DNA of 64,000 bases. Origin: Haematococcus lacustris (taxonomy: Eukaryota > Chlorophyta > Chlorophyceae > Chlamydomonadales > Haematococcaceae). The notes beneath the pieces are model-generated. The model saw only the letters and a program-made list of their open reading frames with translations. It was not told the origin of the DNA and ran no database searches. Of the stretch, positions 1-12,856 are shown in pieces; positions within the stretch are counted from its first letter, which is position 1; each line of letters starts with the position of its first letter. A program made the position numbers and the translations under genes. Location of the stretch: positions 1,119,849 through 1,183,848 of the forward strand of contig JASKMD010000029.1 in NCBI GenBank assembly GCA_030144725.1. Reading direction: 5' to 3'.

Positions 1-8
1 CTCTGCAG

Positions 9-2547
9 GGCCTGTTCCCACAAGTGGTAGCAGTTTCTTGGCTGCCACTTTCCGCAAGGCAGGTGAAGGCTCAAATGTGCCGGATCCTTGTCCTGGTCCA
101 GCTCGTCAAGCTCAAGCCACTGCAAGCAGCCCCGGGAGCAGCAGAGCAGCAGCTGCTCGCGTTGCAGCCAAGCTAGCAGAGCTGAAGAAGGAAAAGAGTG
201 ACACCAATGCAAGGTGCCGCTTGACAGAGAGTGAGACAGGCCAGTGAGCATCCTGGGCGAGCCAGGGATGACTAGCTCACAGTCTAGACGGCACTAGACG
301 GGTCGCACCATGCTAGCTTGACTGCATGCATGCATGGCACTGGTCGAGGATTGAGAACCACCAGCAGTAGTAGCAGCAGCAGCAGCAGCAGGGCCAGCCT
401 GCAATGAGCATCTCCATGCACCCTGCAGCCCTAGTGTGCCAGCCAGCTCCCCTAGCCAGTACTTGTGTTTCCTTGTGTGCGGCTGCAGGTGCCAGCTGAA
501 ACGTAGAGCCACATCAACAGGCTCTGATGAGCCTGATCCAGGCGGAGTACATGGCAAGAAGAGCAGGGATGGGAGTGGGGCCAGGGCCAGAGACAGCAGC
601 AGAGACAGAGGCAGCAGCAGAGGCAAGGACGGCAGCAGTGGCAGGAACCGAGACAGCAACAGAGACAGAACCAGCGGCAGGGAAAGAGCCAACAGCAGAG
701 GCAGGGACAGGAGCAAGGGCAGGGACAGAAGCAGAAGCAGGGACAGGGACAGGAGCAGGAGCAGGAATAGAAGCAGAGACAGGAGCAGGGACAGAGCCAG
801 CAGCAGAGGCAGGGACAGGAGCAGGGGCAGAGGCCATGGCAGGAGCAGGAGCAGGGAAGCGAGAGACCGACATGAGCTGCAGCGACAACCCCTTGCCACA
901 CCCTCCCAGCAAACTAGGGCCGGCCCTGATTGGGCGCGACTCATCGCCGGTTATGACAGCATGAGCACCGCCCAGCAGCTGCGCGCGCACACGCGCTACA
1001 ACCTGTCGCAAGCTGATCGTCAGGGGCGGGACCGAGCGCGGGACGAGGCATGGGAAGCGCGACGTGACGACGACAGGGAGGAGGGGAGCGCCAGGCCCTG
1101 GACACGGTGAGGCTGTGCCCGAGTGCAGGGAGAGGTTTTGCTGCATCAAGCACCACCCAGGTTTCGCTGAACAAACTGAAAAACAGGAGTGGCTGGGGCC
1201 AGCCAGCTTGCCTGAGGGCTTCATGGAACAAGCTGGAAACTGCTAAACAGCCCCCTTGTCCCTCACTAGGGCCTCCATTTGAGCCGGATCAGAAGTACCT
1301 ACTAGCATACACTATCAGCCACTAGCAGCCACTAACTAGATCCGGCTCAAACAGTGTTATCAGGCTGTGTGGAGTAAACCCAGTGCACATGGCACATGAG
1401 CCTGCCTACCACCTACACTATTGCCTGAAAAATACAGCCCGTGAATTTCCCGTGAAAAAATACTGCTAAACAGCCTGTGTGTCTTTGAGAGGTGGTGCAT
1501 GCACTACTGCCCAGATTTGTGTTTGATGGAGCTGCTCCACTGGAAGGACAAGCACCCAAGCAACAAGATGCAAGGCAGGGGATGGCAGGGGAGGATATGG
1601 AAAGGTGGGTCGCCCCTCCATACCCCGCTCCTGCAGGACAGCACCAAGCTTGCCTCCCCTTCTCAACCAGCCTCTGCCACCTGCACTGCAGGATAGCACT
1701 GCTGGACAGTGACTCGGCCTTGAACTCAGTCAGCTTTGCAAGCGATGCCCGCACCGTTGCCCGGCAGCGGCGGGACACGGACCATGCTACAGCAATCTTC
1801 GGTGCTGCACAGCCTGGTATTGCCTCAAGACCTTCACCGCCCGCTGCCTCAGCCCCTCGGCCCCACACTTCCCCCTCCCCGCCCTCCTCCGTGCACCCCT
1901 CTTCACAAACCTCTTCACACCACCCTCACCCAGCAGCACTAGCAATGGCGAAGAGCAGTGAGGAGCTTGGTGCAGGGGCAGTGGGTGGGCGGGTGTGGGG
2001 CACGGGCTTGGCGGCGTGCCTGGATGAGGAGGGACCCGTGGTGGTGGAGGAGGGGGGCTGTGGCCTGATCAGCTGGGCGGAAAAGGTGGAGCCGCAGGGG
2101 CTGGGTGCAGCGTTGCAAGGGGGCGGGGCAGGAATGCTGGGTTTGGCTGTGAACAGCACAGGCAAGCAGGAGGTGGAGGAGTGGGTGGGAGGTGCTGCCC
2201 TGGCCCGCATGCCCGGCTTGGGCCAGAGCAGAGGTCAGGGGCCGGTGCTGCTGGCCGGGGAAATGGAGGCTAGGCCGGCAGAGCAGTCGTGGCGGGACAG
2301 GGCGCGCCAGGCGCGGGCGGCAAAGCTAGCAGCAGAAGAACAGGAAGCAGCGAAAGCTGTGGGGGCTGGGCCAGGGGTGCCTGCTGGGTCTTCAAGTGCA
2401 GAGGCAGGGCTGGGGGAGGAGGGTGGTGGTGGAGGCGAGCCCTTGCAGCCAGCTGAGGCCAGGGCGCCGCTAGCCCTCACCTGGCGGGACAGGGCTAAGG
2501 CCAGGGCCCGGCCCAGCTTGCCGGGCACCATGTCCGCTGGGGTGTAG
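9..2547 (+). CDS. RS-rich, splicing-factor-like protein, 3' part of gene (5' end outside window)
   Basis: Three exons join in phase: 9-243, 489-1,106 and 1,692-2,547 (stop TAG). Acceptors are CTCTGCAG, GGCTGCAG and CACTGCAG; donors are CCA|GTGAGC and ACG|GTGAGG. The start codon lies outside the window. Exon 2 encodes an Arg/Ser/Asp dipeptide domain (about 489-870), then a non-repetitive block containing DWARLIAGYDSMSTAQQLRA. Exon 3 opens with LDSDSALNSVSFASDA and ATAIFG, then a Pro-rich linker and two Trp-Arg-Asp-Arg-Ala repeats (about 2,290 and 2,480). RS domains are typical of nuclear pre-mRNA splicing proteins. The GYDxMSxAxxLxA block followed by a FxxxAR...AIFG block recalls uncharacterised plant RS coiled-coil proteins, but that match is from memory. 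A further intron inside exon 3 (about 1,810-1,935) is possible because that linker is unusually Pro/Ser rich. Function is inferred from composition only. Confidence 0.6.
1278..1351. mobile_element. Short inverted-repeat element (MITE-like), copy 1
   Basis: A 74-bp stretch begins TTTGAGCCGGATC and ends GATCCGGCTCAAA, a 13-bp inverted repeat with one extra base near the inner right arm. It lies in the intron between exons 2 and 3 of the RS-rich gene. The same left end and the preceding CCTTGTCCCTCACTAGGGCC recur at about 20,640-20,736. About 55 bp further on (1,405-1,428) is a piece also found in the 3' non-coding part of the TnpB/Fanzor-like repeats (CTACCACCTACACTATTGCC). Confidence 0.6.
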
Positions 2548-4121
2548 GTACCCTGCTCGAACCTCGACTCCGTCACACCTAGCAGCAGGGCATCACTGTT
2601 GCCCTCTCCCACTGAACCTCTAGCACCTTCAGCAACTCTCTTCTCATCCTATTACAAAGCATATCGTGTGGGTTTGGATGAGCCTGTGCCAGGAAGCTCA
2701 GCGGCGCTGGCGCCAGCACGACCAGGGGTTGGCAGCGGATTGCACCGTGGCGGTGGTGTACCTGCACCAGCAGTCAGCGGAGGTGTGTGACAGCAGAGCG
2801 ACCGTGAGCTGCATGCCATCACTGCGGAGGAAGTGATGGACCCAGGAGGCAAGGCACTGGTGGGATGGCTGGCAGCGTGCCGCATGACACCGCAGGCAGC
2901 GAATCAATGCAGCGAGCGGGTACAAGGTGCATAGGCAGGGCAGAGCAAGGCATGCTGGTAATGTCGTTTACAAGACTACGGTCTCGAGGCTTCATGGGCT
3001 GGTGCGCGAACAAAGAATTGCCATGAAAGAAGACTGCCCATGTAGAGAGAGTGTGGCAACGTTTAGAATCACGGTGTGGCGCTCACATCATGTCCATGTT
3101 CAAGCTGCATCATGGTATTTGGTGTCTATTTGGTGTCTATGCCGCATGCAGACCCAGGCATCTTGGTGTATGCACTGCAAAAGCCCGATTATTTGTTCAG
3201 TCATTGGTGCGGAAGCTGCGAGCTACTCTAACTACCTCCCCTGATGGGTCTGTGTGGCGGGTCCGATCTGCACCCCTGATCAATATATTTACCGCAGCCA
3301 TGCACCTGCATGAAGCTGCCATGCGTAACAAGGGGCTAGTGCGTGGAGTGCCAATGGGCACCTGCAAGCACTGGTGCCGTAGACTGGCCGCTGCTGCGAG
3401 CTAAACCCGCTTGTTGTTCTGGCGATGTTGAGAATGGCAATAATGCCAAGCCAGTGTGGCGAAGGCAGTGATTCGGGTGAAGGCATCAGGTGGAGGGTGG
3501 CAGTGACAGTGGAAACCTGCTGCCCCACACCCGAACATGACAAAACAGAAGCACACCGGCGTGCATGGATGAAGGACCTTAGGAGGGGCTCGGGCGGGCT
3601 GTGATGAGGACATGCCGAGTGACCGCCATCCAGGTTGGGTGCTGGCAGCCGCCAATATCCATGAGCCTGCACGGCCCTCCCTCCCCCTGTCCTCCTTGCA
3701 TGGCTGCCAACACCTCATGCGGCGTAGACCCCTGCATGGTACGGAGATGCAAAAGGTGACGAGCTGTGGTGCATCTGTCCCCCGGTTGGCGCCTGTGCGC
3801 TGCCAAAGCTGGTCAGGCCTTGGGGATGCACTGCGCCAAGGGTGGTGTCCAGCGTGTTGAATGCCAAGGTGATCTGGGTTTCTGACGACAGAGGGTTGTG
3901 GGCCATCTGTACGGGGGGCTCCTGCAAGCAGGCCCAGGAGCAGCCCACACTGCCATTCGCAAAAAACAAGGAGTGGCGGCCTGGCTTAGTCCTCTCAAAC
4001 ATCTGCCTAACTTGCCCAAACCTGCCTAACCTGCTCACAAATCTGCCTGAAACCTGCCCAAAACCTGCCCAAAACTTGCCCCAAACCCTGCTCTAAAACT
4101 TTGCTCCCGAGTAGCTGGCTC
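2548..4121. other. Gene-free stretch
   Basis: No ORF here shows family similarity or a consistent splice pattern. The open frames of 60-127 codons overlap on both strands and look random. The right end (about 4,010-4,090) holds a degenerate tandem CTGCCTAACCTGCCCAAAC-type repeat directly downstream of the HRGP stop codon. Confidence 0.5.
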
Positions 4122-7100
4122 CTAGATGAGCCTGAAGACAGGCAGGCAGTGGCATGAAGCATCCACCCCAGCTCTCCCCTCTGGCCCCAGCGACTCCACC
4201 TGCCCACCTGCCCTGGGCCCTGGGTGCAGACTCACATGGCTGAGGTACACCTGTGGGGGTGGTTGCAGAGCAGCCAGGGCGGGCTGTGTGGCCATGAGCT
4301 TGACCACCAACAGCCCCAGGGCCACGGTGAGCAGCACCCCGGTCACCCCGCTGAACACCGCCACCACCACGGTGGACGTCATGCTGGTCAGGCCACTGCC
4401 GGATGTGAGCTGCAAAGTGGTGTTGGGTGTGGGAGTGCTGGCCATGACGCCTTGGGGAGGTAAGGTTGCAGCCATGGCAGGAGGATGGCTGGCACCAGGG
4501 GGCACAGCCGTGGGCAGGGAGGGCTGGCGAGGTAAAGCTGGCTGGGTGGGTGGCGGGGAGGTGGAAGTGGGGCTCAATGGCCGCAAGGATGGCGCTGGGT
4601 CTCCAAGCCCAGGTAGGGCAGGGGCAGGGGGTGGCAGGGCACCAGGTACGGGCTGGAGGGGAGGGCTTAGACCAACAGGTGAGGGTGGCTGTCGCGACAG
4701 CTGGGTTTGAGGGAGGGGGGGTGCATCATGCGGGGGAGGGGGCATCCGCATGAGAGGAGATGGGTGGCGGGGGCTTTGCCATGGAGGGTCAGGGGGGCCA
4801 AGACTTGGCTGAAATGGTGCAGGCGGGGATGGATCTGATTGAGGTTGGGGGCTGGATGGCGGCGGGTCAGGGGAGGGAGGAGGGGGGCTGGGTGGCGGTG
4901 GGTCGGGGGAGGGAGGTGGGGGGCTGGGCGGGGGCGGGTCAGGGGAGGGTGGTGGGGGGCTGGGTGGCGGCGGGTCAGGGGAGGGAGGTGGGGGGCTGGG
5001 CGGGGGCGGGTCAGGCGAGGGAGGTGGGGGGCTGGGTGGGGGCGGGTCAGGGGAGGGAGGTGGGGGGCTGGGCGGGGGCGGGTCAGGCAAGGGAGGTGGG
5101 GGGCTGGGTGGCGGCGGGTCAGGGGAGGGAGGTGGGGGGCTGGGCGGGGGCGGGTCAGGGGAGGGAGGTGGGGGGCTGGGCGGGGGCGGGTCAGGGGAGG
5201 GAGGTGGGGGGCTGGGCGGGGGTGGGTCAGGGGAGGGAGGTGGTGGTCTGGGTGGCGGCGGGTCAGGGGAGGGAGGTGGGGGGCTGGGTGGCGGTGGTGA
5301 TGGGGAGGGTGGTAGGGGGCTGGGCGGGGGTGGGTCAGGGGAGGGAGGTGGGGGGCTGGGCGGGGGCGGGTCAGGGGAGGGAGGTGGGGGGCTGGGCGGG
5401 GGTGGGTCAGGGGAGGGAGGTGGTGGTCTGGGTGGCGGCGGGTCAGGGGAGGGAGGTGGGGGGCTGGGTGGCGGTGGTGATGGGGAGGGTGGTAGGGGGC
5501 TGGGCGGGGGTGGGTCAGGGGAGGGAGGTGGGGGGCTGGGTGGCGGTGGTGATGGGGAGGGTGGTAGGGGGCTGGGCGGGGGCGGGTCAGGGGAGGGAGG
5601 TGGGGGGCTGGGCGGGGGCGGGTCAGGGGAGGGAGGTGGGGGGCTGGGCGGGGGCGGGTCAGGGGAGGGAGGTGGTGGGCTGGGTGGCGTAGGTGATGGG
5701 GAGGGAGGTGGGGGGCTGGGCGGGGGTGGGTCAGGCGAGGGAGGTGGTGGGCTGGGCGGGGGCGGGTCAGGGGAGGGAGGTGGTGGGCTGGGTGGCGTAG
5801 GTGATGGGGAGGGTGGTAGGGGGCTGGGCGGGGGCGGGTCAGGCGAGGGAGGTGGTGGGCTGGGCGGGGGCGGGTCAGGGGAGGGAGGTGGTGGGCTGGG
5901 TGGCGTAGGTGATGGGGAGGGAGGTGGGGGGCTGGGCGGGGGTGGGTCAGGCGAGGGAGGTGGGGGGCTGGGCGGGGGCGGGTCAGGGGAGGGAGGTGGG
6001 GGGCTGGGCGGGGGCGGGTCAGGGGAGGGAGGTGGGGGGCTGGGCGGGGGCGGGTCAGGCGAGGGAGGTGGGGGGCTGGGCGGGGGCGGGTCAGGGGAGG
6101 GAGGTGGGGGGCTTGGCGGGGGCGGGTCAGGGGAGGGAGGTGGTGGGCTGGGTGGCGGTGGTGATGGGGAGGGAGGTGGGGGGCTGGGTGGCGGCGGGTC
6201 AGGGGAGGGAGGTGGGGGGCTGGGCGGGGGCGGGTCAGGGGAGGGAGGTGGGGGGCTGGGCGGGGGCGGGTCAGGGGAGGGAGGTGGGGGGCTGGGCGGG
6301 GGTGGGTCAGGGGAGGGAGGTGGTGGTCTGGGTGGCGGCGGGTCAGGGGAGGGAGGTGGGGGGCTGGGTGGCGGTGGTGATGGGGAGGGTGGTAGGGGGC
6401 TGGGCGGGGGCGGGTCAGGCGAGGGAGGTGGTGGGCTGGGCGGGGGCGGGTCAGGGGAGGGAGGTGGTGGGCTGGGTGGCGTAGGTGATGGGGAGGGAGG
6501 TGGGGGGCTGGGCGGGGGTGGGTCAGGCGAGGGAGGTGGGGGGCTGGGCGGGGGCGGGTCAGGGGAGGGAGGTGGGGGGCTGGGCGGGGGTGGGTCAGGC
6601 GAGGGAGGTGGGGGGCTGGGCGGGGGCGGGTCAGGCGAGGGAGGTGGGGGGCTGGGCGGGGGCGGGTCAGGCGAGGGAGGTGGGGGGCTGGGCGGGGGCG
6701 GGTCAGGGGAGGGAGGTGGGGGGCTGGGCGGGGGCGGGTCAGGGGAGGGAGGTGGGGGGCTGGGTGGCGGCGGGTCAGGGGAGGGAGGTGGGGGGCTGGG
6801 TGGCGGTGGTGATGGGGAGGGAGGTGGGGGGCTGGGTGGCGGCGGGTCAGGGGAGGGAGGTGGTGGGCTGGGCGGGGGCGGGTCAGGCGAGGGAGGTGGG
6901 GGGCTGGGCGGGGGCGGGTCAGGGGAGGGAGGTGGTGGGCTGGGCGGGGGTGGGTCAGGGGAGGGAGGTGGGGGGCTGGGCGGGGGCGGGTCAGGGGAGG
7001 GAGGTGGTGGGCTGGGCGGGGGCGGGTCAGGGGAGGGAGGTGGTGGGCTGGGCGGGGGCGGGGGCGGGTCAGGGGAGGGAGGTGGTGGGCTGGGCGGGGG

Positions 7101-10100
7101 CGGGTCAGGGGAGGGAGGTGGTGGGCTGGGTGGCGGCGGGTCAGAGGGGGGAGGTGGGGGGCTGGGCGGGGGCGGGTCAGGGGAGGGTGGTGGTGGGCTG
7201 GGCGGGGGCGGGTCAGGCGAGGGAGGTGGGGGGCTGGGTGGCGGCGGGTCAGGGGAGGGAGGTGGGGGGCTGGGCGGGGGCGGGTCAGGCGAGGGTGGTG
7301 GGGGGCTGGGTGGCGGTGGTGATGGGGAGGGAGGTGGGGGGCTGGGCGGGGGTGGGTCAGGGGAGGGAGGTGGGGGGCTGGGCGGGGGCGGGTCAGGGGA
7401 GGGAGGTGGGGGGCTGGGTGGCGGTGGTGATGGGGAGGGAGGTGGGGGGCTGGGCGGGGGTGGGTCAGGGGAGGGAGGTGGGGGGCTGGGCGGGGGCGGG
7501 TCAGGCGAGGGAGGTGGTGGGCTGGGCGGGGGCGGGTCAGGGGAGGGAGGTGGTGGGCTGGGCGGGGGCGGGTCAGGGGAGGGAGGTGGGGGGCTGGGCG
7601 GGGGTGGGTCAGGGGAGGGAGGTGGTGGGCTGGGCGGGGTGGGGTCAGGGGAGGGAGGTGGGGGGCTGGGTGGCGGCGGGTCAGGGGAGGGAGGTGGTGG
7701 GCTGGGCGGGGGTGGGTCAGGGGAGGGAGGTGGGGGGCTGGGCGGGGGCGGGTCAGGGGAGGGAGGTGGTGGGCTGGGCGGGGGCGGGTCAGGGGAGGGA
7801 GGTGGTGGGCTGGGCGGGGGCGGGGGCGGGTCAGGGGAGGGAGGTGGTGGGCTGGGCGGGGGCGGGTCAGGGGAGGGAGGTGGTGGGCTGGGTGGCGGCG
7901 GGTCAGAGGGGGGAGGTGGGGGGCTGGGCGGGGGCGGGTCAGGGGAGGGTGGTGGTGGGCTGGGCGGGGGCGGGTCAGGCGAGGGAGGTGGGGGGCTGGG
8001 TGGCAGCGGGTCAGGGGAGGGAGGTGGGGGGCTGGGCGGGGGCGGGTCAGGCGAGGGTGGTGGGGGGCTGGGCGGGGGCGGGTCAGGCGAGGGAGGTGGT
8101 GGGCTGGGCGGGGGCGGGTCAGGGGAGGGAGGTGGTGGGCTGGGCGGGGGCGGGTCAGGCGAGGGAGGTGGGGGGCTGGGTGGCGGCGGGTCAGGGGAGG
8201 GAGGTGGGGGGCTGGGCGGGGGCGGGTCAGGCGAGGGTGGTGGTGGGCTGGGTGGCGGCGGGTCAGGGGAGGGAGGTGGGGGGCTGGGCGGGGGCGGGTC
8301 AGGCGAGGGTGGTGGTGGGCTGGGCGGGGGCGGGTCAGGCGAGGGAGGTGGTGGGCTGGGCGGGGGCGGGTCAGGGGAGGGAGGTGGTGGGCTGGGCGGG
8401 GGCGGGTCAGGGGAGGGAGGTGGGGGGCTTGGCGGGGGCGGGTCAGGGGAGGGAGGTGGTGGGCTGGGTGGCGGTGGTGATGGGGAGGGAGGTGGGGGGC
8501 TGGGCGGGGGTGGGTCAGGGGAGGGAGGTGGGGGGCTGGGCGGGGGCGGGTCAGGGGAGGGAGGTGGGGGGCTGGGTGGCGGTGGTGATGGGGAGGGAGG
8601 TGGGGGGCTGGGCGGGGGTGGGTCAGGGGAGGGAGGTGGGGGGCTGGGTGGCGGCGGGTCAGGGGAGGGAGGTGGGGGGCTGGGCGGGGGCGGGTCAGGC
8701 GAGGGTGGTGGGGGGCTGGGCGGGGGCGGGTCAGGCGAGGGAGGTGGTGGGCTGGGCGGGGGCGGGTCAGGCGAGGGAGGTGGTGGGCTGGGCGGGGGCG
8801 GGTCAGGGGAGGGAGGTGGTGGGCTGGGCGGGGGCGGGTCAGGGGAGGGAGGTGGGGGGCTTGGCGGGGGCGGGTCAGGGGAGGGAGGTGGTGGGCTGGG
8901 TGGCGGTGGTGATGGGGAGGGAGGTGGGGGGCTGGGCGGGGGTGGGTCAGGGGAGGGAGGTGGGGGGCTGGGCGGGGGCGGGTCAGGGGAGGGAGGTGGG
9001 GGGCTGGGTGGCGGTGGTGATGGGGAGGGAGGTGGGGGGCTGGGCGGGGGTGGGTCAGGGGAGGGAGGTGGGGGGCTGGGTGGCGGCGGGTCAGGGGAGG
9101 GAGGTGGGGGGCTGGGCGGGGGCGGGTCAGGCGAGGGTGGTGGTGGGCTGGGCGGGGGTGGGTCAGGCGAGGGAGGTGCTGAGCTGGGCGGGGGCGGGTC
9201 AGGGGAGGGAGGTGGGGGGCTGGGCGGGGGCGGGTCAGGCGAGGGAGGTGGGGGGCTGGGTGGCGGCGGGTCAGGGGAGGGAGGTGGGGGGCTGGGTGGC
9301 GGCGGGTCAGGGGAGGGAGGTGGTGGGCTGGGTGGCGGCGGGTCAGGGGAGGGAGGTGGGGGGCTGGGCGGGGGCGGGTCAGGCGAGGGTGGTGGTGGGC
9401 TGGGCGGGGGCGGGTCAGGGGAGGGAGGTGGTGGGCTGGGTGGCGGTGGTGATGGGGAGGGAGGTGGGGGGCTGGGCGGGGGTGGGTCAGGCGAGGGAGG
9501 TGGGGGGCTGGGCGGGGGCGGGTCAGGGGAGGGAGGTGGTGGGCTGGGCGGGGGCGGGTCAGGGGAGGGAGGTGGTGGGCTGGGTGGCGGTGGTGATGGG
9601 GAGGGTGGTAGGGGGCTGGGCGGGGGTGGGTCAGGGGAGGGAGGTGGTGGGCTGGGCGGGGGCGGGTCAGGGGAGGGAGGTGGTGGGCTGGGCGGGGGCG
9701 GGTCAGGCGAGGGAGGTGGTGGGCTGGGCGGGGGCGGGTCAGGGGAGGGAGGTGGTGGGCTGGGTGGCGGTGGTGATGGGGAGGGAGGTGGGGGGCTGGG
9801 CGGGGGTGGGTCAGGCGAGGGAGGTGGTGGGCTGGGCGGGGGTGGGTCAGGCGAGGGAGGTGGGGGGCTGGGTGGCGGCGGGTCAGGGGAGGGAGGTGGG
9901 GGGCTGGGCGGGGGCGGGTCAGGCAAGGGAGGTGGTGGGCTGGGCGGGGGCGGGTCAGGCGAGGGAGGTGGGGGGCTGGGTGGCGGCGGGTCAGGGGAGG
10001 GAGGTGGGGGGCTGGGCGGGGGTGGGTCAGGCGAGGGAGGTGGGGGGCTGGGTGGCGGCGGGTCAGGGGAGGGAGGTGGGGGGCTGGGCGGGGGCGGGTC

Positions 10101-12439
10101 AGGGGAGGGAGGTGGTGGGCTGGGCGGGGGCGGGTCAGGGGAGGGAGGTGGTGGGCTGGGCGGGGGCGGGTCAGGCGAGGGAGGTGGTGGGCTGGGCGGG
10201 GGCGGGTCAGGGGAGGGAGGTGGTGGGCTGGGTGGCGGTGGTGATGGGGAGGGAGGTGGGGGGCTGGGCGGGGGTGGGTCAGGCGAGGGAGGTGGGGGGC
10301 TGGGTGGCGGCGGGTCAGGGGAGGGAGGTGGGGGGCTGGGCGGGGGCGGGTCAGGCAAGGGAGGTGGTGGGCTGGGCGGGGGCGGGTCAGGGGAGGGAGG
10401 TGGTGGGCTGGGCGGGGGCGGGTCAGGCGAGGGAGGTGGGGGGCTGGGCGGGGGCGGGTCAGGCGAGGGAGGTGGTGGGCTGGGCGGGGGCGGGTCAGGG
10501 GAGGGAGGTGGGGGGCTGGGTGGCGGCGGGTCAGGGGAGGGAGGTGGGGGGCTGGGTGGCGGCGGGTCAGGGGAGGGAGGTGGGGGGCTGGGCGGGGGTG
10601 GGTCAGGGGAGGGAGGTGGGGGGCTGGGCGGGGGCGGGTCAGGCAAGGGAGGTGGTGGGCTGGGCGGGGGCGGGTCAGGGGAGGGAGGTGGTGGGCTGGG
10701 CGGGGGCGGGTCAGGCGAGGGAGGTGGGGGGCTGGGCGGGGGCGGGTCAGGCGAGGGAGGTGGTGGGCTGGGCGGGGGCGGGTCAGGCGAGGGAGGTGGG
10801 GGGCTGGGTGGCGGCGGGTCAGGGGAGGGAGGTGGGGGGCTGGGTGGCGGCGGGTCAGGGGAGGGAGGTGGTGGGCTGGGCGGGGGCGGGTCAGGGGAGG
10901 GAGGTGGTGGGCTGGGTGGCGGTGGTGATGGGGAGGGAGGTGGGGGGCTGGGCGGGGGCGGGTCAGGGAAGGGAGGTGGGGGGCTGGGCGGGGGCGGGTC
11001 AGGGGAGGGAGGTGGGGGGCTGGGCGGGGGCGGGTCAGGCAAGGGTGGTGGTGGGCTGGGTGGCGGTGGTGATGGGGAGGGAGGTGGGGGGCTGGGTGGC
11101 GGTGGTGATGGGGAGGGAGGTGGGGGGCTGGGCGGGGGCGGAGATGGGGAGGGAGGTGGGGGGCTGGGTGGCGGTGGTGATGGGGAGGGAGGTGGGGGGC
11201 TGGGCGGGGGCGGAGATGGGGAGGGAGGTGGGGGGCTGGGTGGCGGTGGTGATGGGGAGGGAGGTGGGGGGCTGGGCGGGGGCGGGTCAGGGGAGGGAGG
11301 TGGGGGGCTGGGCGGGGGCGGAGATGGGGAGGGAGGTGGGGGGCTGGGTGGCGGTGGTGATGGGGAGGGAGGTGGGGGGCTGGGCGGGGGCGGGTCAGGC
11401 AAGGGTGGTGGTGGGCTAGGTGGCGGTGGTGATGGGGAGGGAGGTGGGGGGCTGGGTGGCGGTGGTGATGGGGAGGGAGGTGGGGGGCTGGGCGGGGGCG
11501 GAGATGGGGAGGGAGGTGGGGGGCTGGGTGGCGGTGGTGATGGGGAGGGAGGTGGGGGGCTGGGCGGAGGTGGGTCAGGGGAGGGAGGTGGGGGGCTGGG
11601 CGGGGGCGGAGATGGGGAGGGAGGTGGGGGGCTGGGTGGCGGTGGTGATGGGGAGGGAGGTGGGGGGCTGGGCGGGGGCGGGTCAGGCAAGGGTGGTGGT
11701 GGGCTAGGTGGCGGTGGTGATGGGGAGGGAGGTGGGGGGCTGGGTGGCGGTGGTGATGGGGAGGGAGGTGGGGGGCTGGGCGGGGGCGGAGATGGGGAGG
11801 GAGGTGGGGGGCTGGGTGGCGGTGGTGATGGGGAGGGAGGTGGGGGGCTGGGCGGAGGTGGGTCAGGGGAGGGAGGTGGGGGGCTGGGCGGGGGCGGAGA
11901 TGGGGAGGGAGGTGGGGGGCTGGGCGGGGGTGGGTGTGGGGAGGGAGGTGGTGGGCTGGGTGGCGGTGGTGTTGGGGAGGGAGGTGGTGGGCTGGGTGGC
12001 GGTGGTGATGGGGAGGGTGGTGGGGGGCTGGGCGGGGCTGATGGAGGGCTCGGTCTGGGTGGTGGTGGTGCTAGGGAGGGAGGGGGAGAGCTGGGTGTGG
12101 AGTACGGTGGGTCTGCATGCAAACCATCGTTGAGTATCACTTTTATGAAGGGACCTTGAGTGCTAGGCGGTGCTTGCAACTTTAAAGTGTCGGAGCTGGC
12201 GTCGTACCTGGAGGCGGTGACTTTGGCATTGGCGGTGGCCGTGGTGGGCGTGGTGGCGGTGGCGGTCTGGGTGGAGGGGGCGGTCGTGGGCTAGGTTTGG
12301 GAGGGGGGGTGTATGGAGGGGCTGCAGGCGGGGTTTGGGGGGCTGCAGGGGGCTGCCCGGGTGGTGGGTACTCTCTGATTCGACAGCTGTCCGCAGGCTC
12401 TGCAACCACCAGCAGCAGCAGCAGCAGCAGGGTGGCAAT

Positions 12440-12473
<34 letters not shown>

Positions 12474-12765
12474 GCAGAAGCAATAGATCCAGCCATCCAG
12501 CAACGCAATGCCACAGGGTTAGGGTCAAGGTTAACCCAACGCAATGCCACACAGCGCAGCATGTGGGGCAAGCGGAGGCAAACCTTTTTGACCGCACCGT
12601 GCAGGCGCTGCCATCCCCTGGTGCGAAGGGGCTGGTGTGACCAAGAGTGAGTGTGCATGCGTGAGACTGGTGAGGCTTGGTGAGGCAGCAGCATGTGAGC
12701 TGTAATGTGACCGGTAGTAGTGTACATGTGCGAAATGCTGCATGCTGCCTGTTGGTGAGCTTAAC

Positions 12766-12796
<31 letters not shown>

Positions 12797-12811
12797 ATAA
12801 TGATGATGATG

Positions 12812-12856
<45 letters not shown>

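Noticed and set aside
294..944. Leu-rich 216-codon minus-strand ORF
   Set aside because: Antisense frame of the RS-domain codons of the RS-rich gene.
6485..11419. 1,644-codon plus-strand ORF (Gly/Trp/Ala/Arg-rich)
   Set aside because: Shadow of the 36-bp HRGP repeat: the unit is a multiple of three and lacks stops in this frame. There is no start context, splice logic or family.
4850..12050. Regular 36-bp periodicity as a CRISPR array
   Set aside because: The repeats are directly adjacent with no unique spacers, are in frame with a secreted protein, and the DNA is eukaryotic.
7639..12159. 1,506-codon plus-strand Gly/Ser/Glu ORF
   Set aside because: Same cause; it is the exact reverse-strand frame of the Pro-rich repeats.
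12173..12207. 35-base intron joining HRGP exon 6 to the long exon
   Set aside because: It keeps frame, but the acceptor at 12,113 (TTGCATGCAG) also keeps frame, matches the consensus better and gives an ordinary 95-base intron.
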